In this document: piece after piece, positions 58,953 to 59,823 of the stretch | How the letters are laid out: each line of letters starts with the position of its first letter | How positions within the stretch are numbered: the first letter of the stretch is position 1 | NCBI GenBank assembly: GCA_022497155.1 | Contig: MU385803.1 | Coordinates: 1 to 59,823 of the forward strand | DNA: 59,823 nt | Source: Whalleya microplaca | Lineage: Eukaryota > Ascomycota > Sordariomycetes > Xylariales > Xylariaceae | Direction: 5' to 3' | Notes under the pieces: model-generated | What the model was told of the DNA's origin: nothing | The model's input: only the letters and a program-made list of their open reading frames with translations | Database searches by the model: none | Position numbers and translations under genes: made by a program

Positions 58953-59740
58953 TTTGGCTTATTTCCGGATAAGCTTTAATTTCTTTGCCTTTTAATTAAT
59001 CGAGTAAAATAGTCCTTTTATATTATACGTTACGGAGGCATAGAATTCACTAGCAATAGCTACTTGAAGTATATTTACTATCGAGCTTACTTTATTTTTA
59101 TCTGATAAATTACACGCGGATTATTTTATTTCGTCCGATAGCCATTTGTCTTTTATACAAATCGAACTAAGCTATATGTTCGATCGATAGCTAGCCAGCT
59201 GTTTTTATTTATATTATATCTACGTTATTTATTACCTACGATTTATAAATTTTCTTTTTATATATTAGGAATATAAAGCGCGATAATACTAGAGACACTA
59301 AACCGTATATTTTTATATATAAACCTATCTATTTTATATAGGTAACGGTAATAAGCTAATTATGCTTAATATATAGCTAGATATAGCCAGCTATTAACAC
59401 GTATACAATTTATATAGATGACGATATCGGATGACACTTTTTTACATACCCTGATACACCTCATCACTTGAATACCACCTTTAGCAGCAAGGGAGGCTGT
59501 TAGCTGCTGCTGCTGCTGCTGCTGTTGCTGCTAATAGCTGTGGCTAGCTGACCTACTGTCACCTGCTAACCTGCTGTCACCTGCTGTCAGCTGCTAGGGA
59601 GGCTTATAGGGAGGTCACCTAACCTGACCTGCTGCTGCTGATAGCTGTGGCTATCTAACCTGTTGTCACTTGACCTGCTGCTGCTACTGTTGCTGATAGC
59701 TATGGCTATCTAACCTGTTACCTTAAGGTCCCTGGGGTGA

Positions 59741-59772
<32 letters not shown>
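58953..59772 (+). repeat. Repeat M, copy cut off at the window end
   Basis: It opens with the TTTGGCT...CCGGATAAGC leader and follows M through the CTG-rich array (59480-59720) to CCTTAAGGTCCCTGGGGTG and a poly-T run that begins near 59745 and reaches about 59772. The 3' poly-purine end and second L are missing. Confidence 0.75.
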
Positions 59773-59823
59773 GTGTTGGTTAGGTGAGGGGGGTTTGGGT
59801 GGGGGGTTGGGTGTGTGTTGTTG
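59773..59823. other. G/T-only low-complexity tail, likely assembly or read artefact
   Basis: After a long poly-T the last ~50 bases are almost purely G and T and depart from the sequence that follows poly-T in the other M copies. There is no TTAGGG telomere pattern. Confidence 0.6.

Noticed and set aside
59773..59823. G-rich end as a telomere
   Set aside because: No TTAGGG-type repeat; sequence is irregular G/T and follows a long homopolymer.

Overview
The window looks like a nuclear contig of a filamentous ascomycete (Pezizomycotina). The genes are split by short introns (47-85 bases, GT-AG apart from one GC-AG). They encode typical fungal families: a P450, a SAT4-type 7TM protein, two MFS carriers, a DUF2985 protein, a UGT80-like glycosyltransferase, a PL1 lyase, a histidine acid phosphatase, a Dpb11/Cut5-like BRCT protein and a Utp8-like protein. 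The flanking repeats show the heavy C-to-T / G-to-A decay expected of repeat-induced point mutation (RIP). I cannot name the genus.

Layout. Bases 1-6660 and 49510-59823 are AT-rich, gene-free compartments made of decayed retroelements. Both hold a Ty3/gypsy relic, minus strand at 407-3930 and plus strand from 54491, so the gene island lies between inverted copies. Both also hold copies of a second family: a ~310-base LTR (called L here, seven copies) with a ~1 kb non-coding, CTG-rich internal part (called M). The most complete copy is L-M-L at 51786-53419. The window begins and ends inside M, next to the same poly-T tract, so it is probably a whole contig broken at this repeat. A separate solo LTR at 6210-6450 has a perfect 5-base target duplication.

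The gene island (6660-49500) has normal composition. Its left part (7.2-33.2 kb) is accessory in character: P450 (-), SAT4-type membrane protein (-), MFS anion/allantoate-type carrier (+), DUF2985 membrane protein (-), UGT80-like glycosyltransferase (+), a frame-broken membrane-protein gene (+), a Kex2-processed cysteine-rich secreted protein (-), a Tpo1-like MFS pump (-), a SIRT5-type sirtuin (-), a secreted histidine acid phosphatase (-) and a secreted pectate-lyase-like protein (+). The right part (33.6-49.0 kb) holds conserved cell-biology genes: an Arg/Ser-rich one-TM protein (-), a four-BRCT replication/checkpoint scaffold (+), a DUF8035-like Arg-Asp-repeat protein (-) and a Utp8-like ribosome-biogenesis factor (-).

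The genes do not form one obvious pathway. P450, two transporters and a glycosyltransferase close together resemble a tailoring and export neighbourhood, but there is no PKS, NRPS or terpene synthase. I saw no CRISPR array, rRNA or convincing tRNA. Exon borders were derived by eye from splice consensus plus reading-frame phase; in every intact multi-exon gene the phases close exactly.
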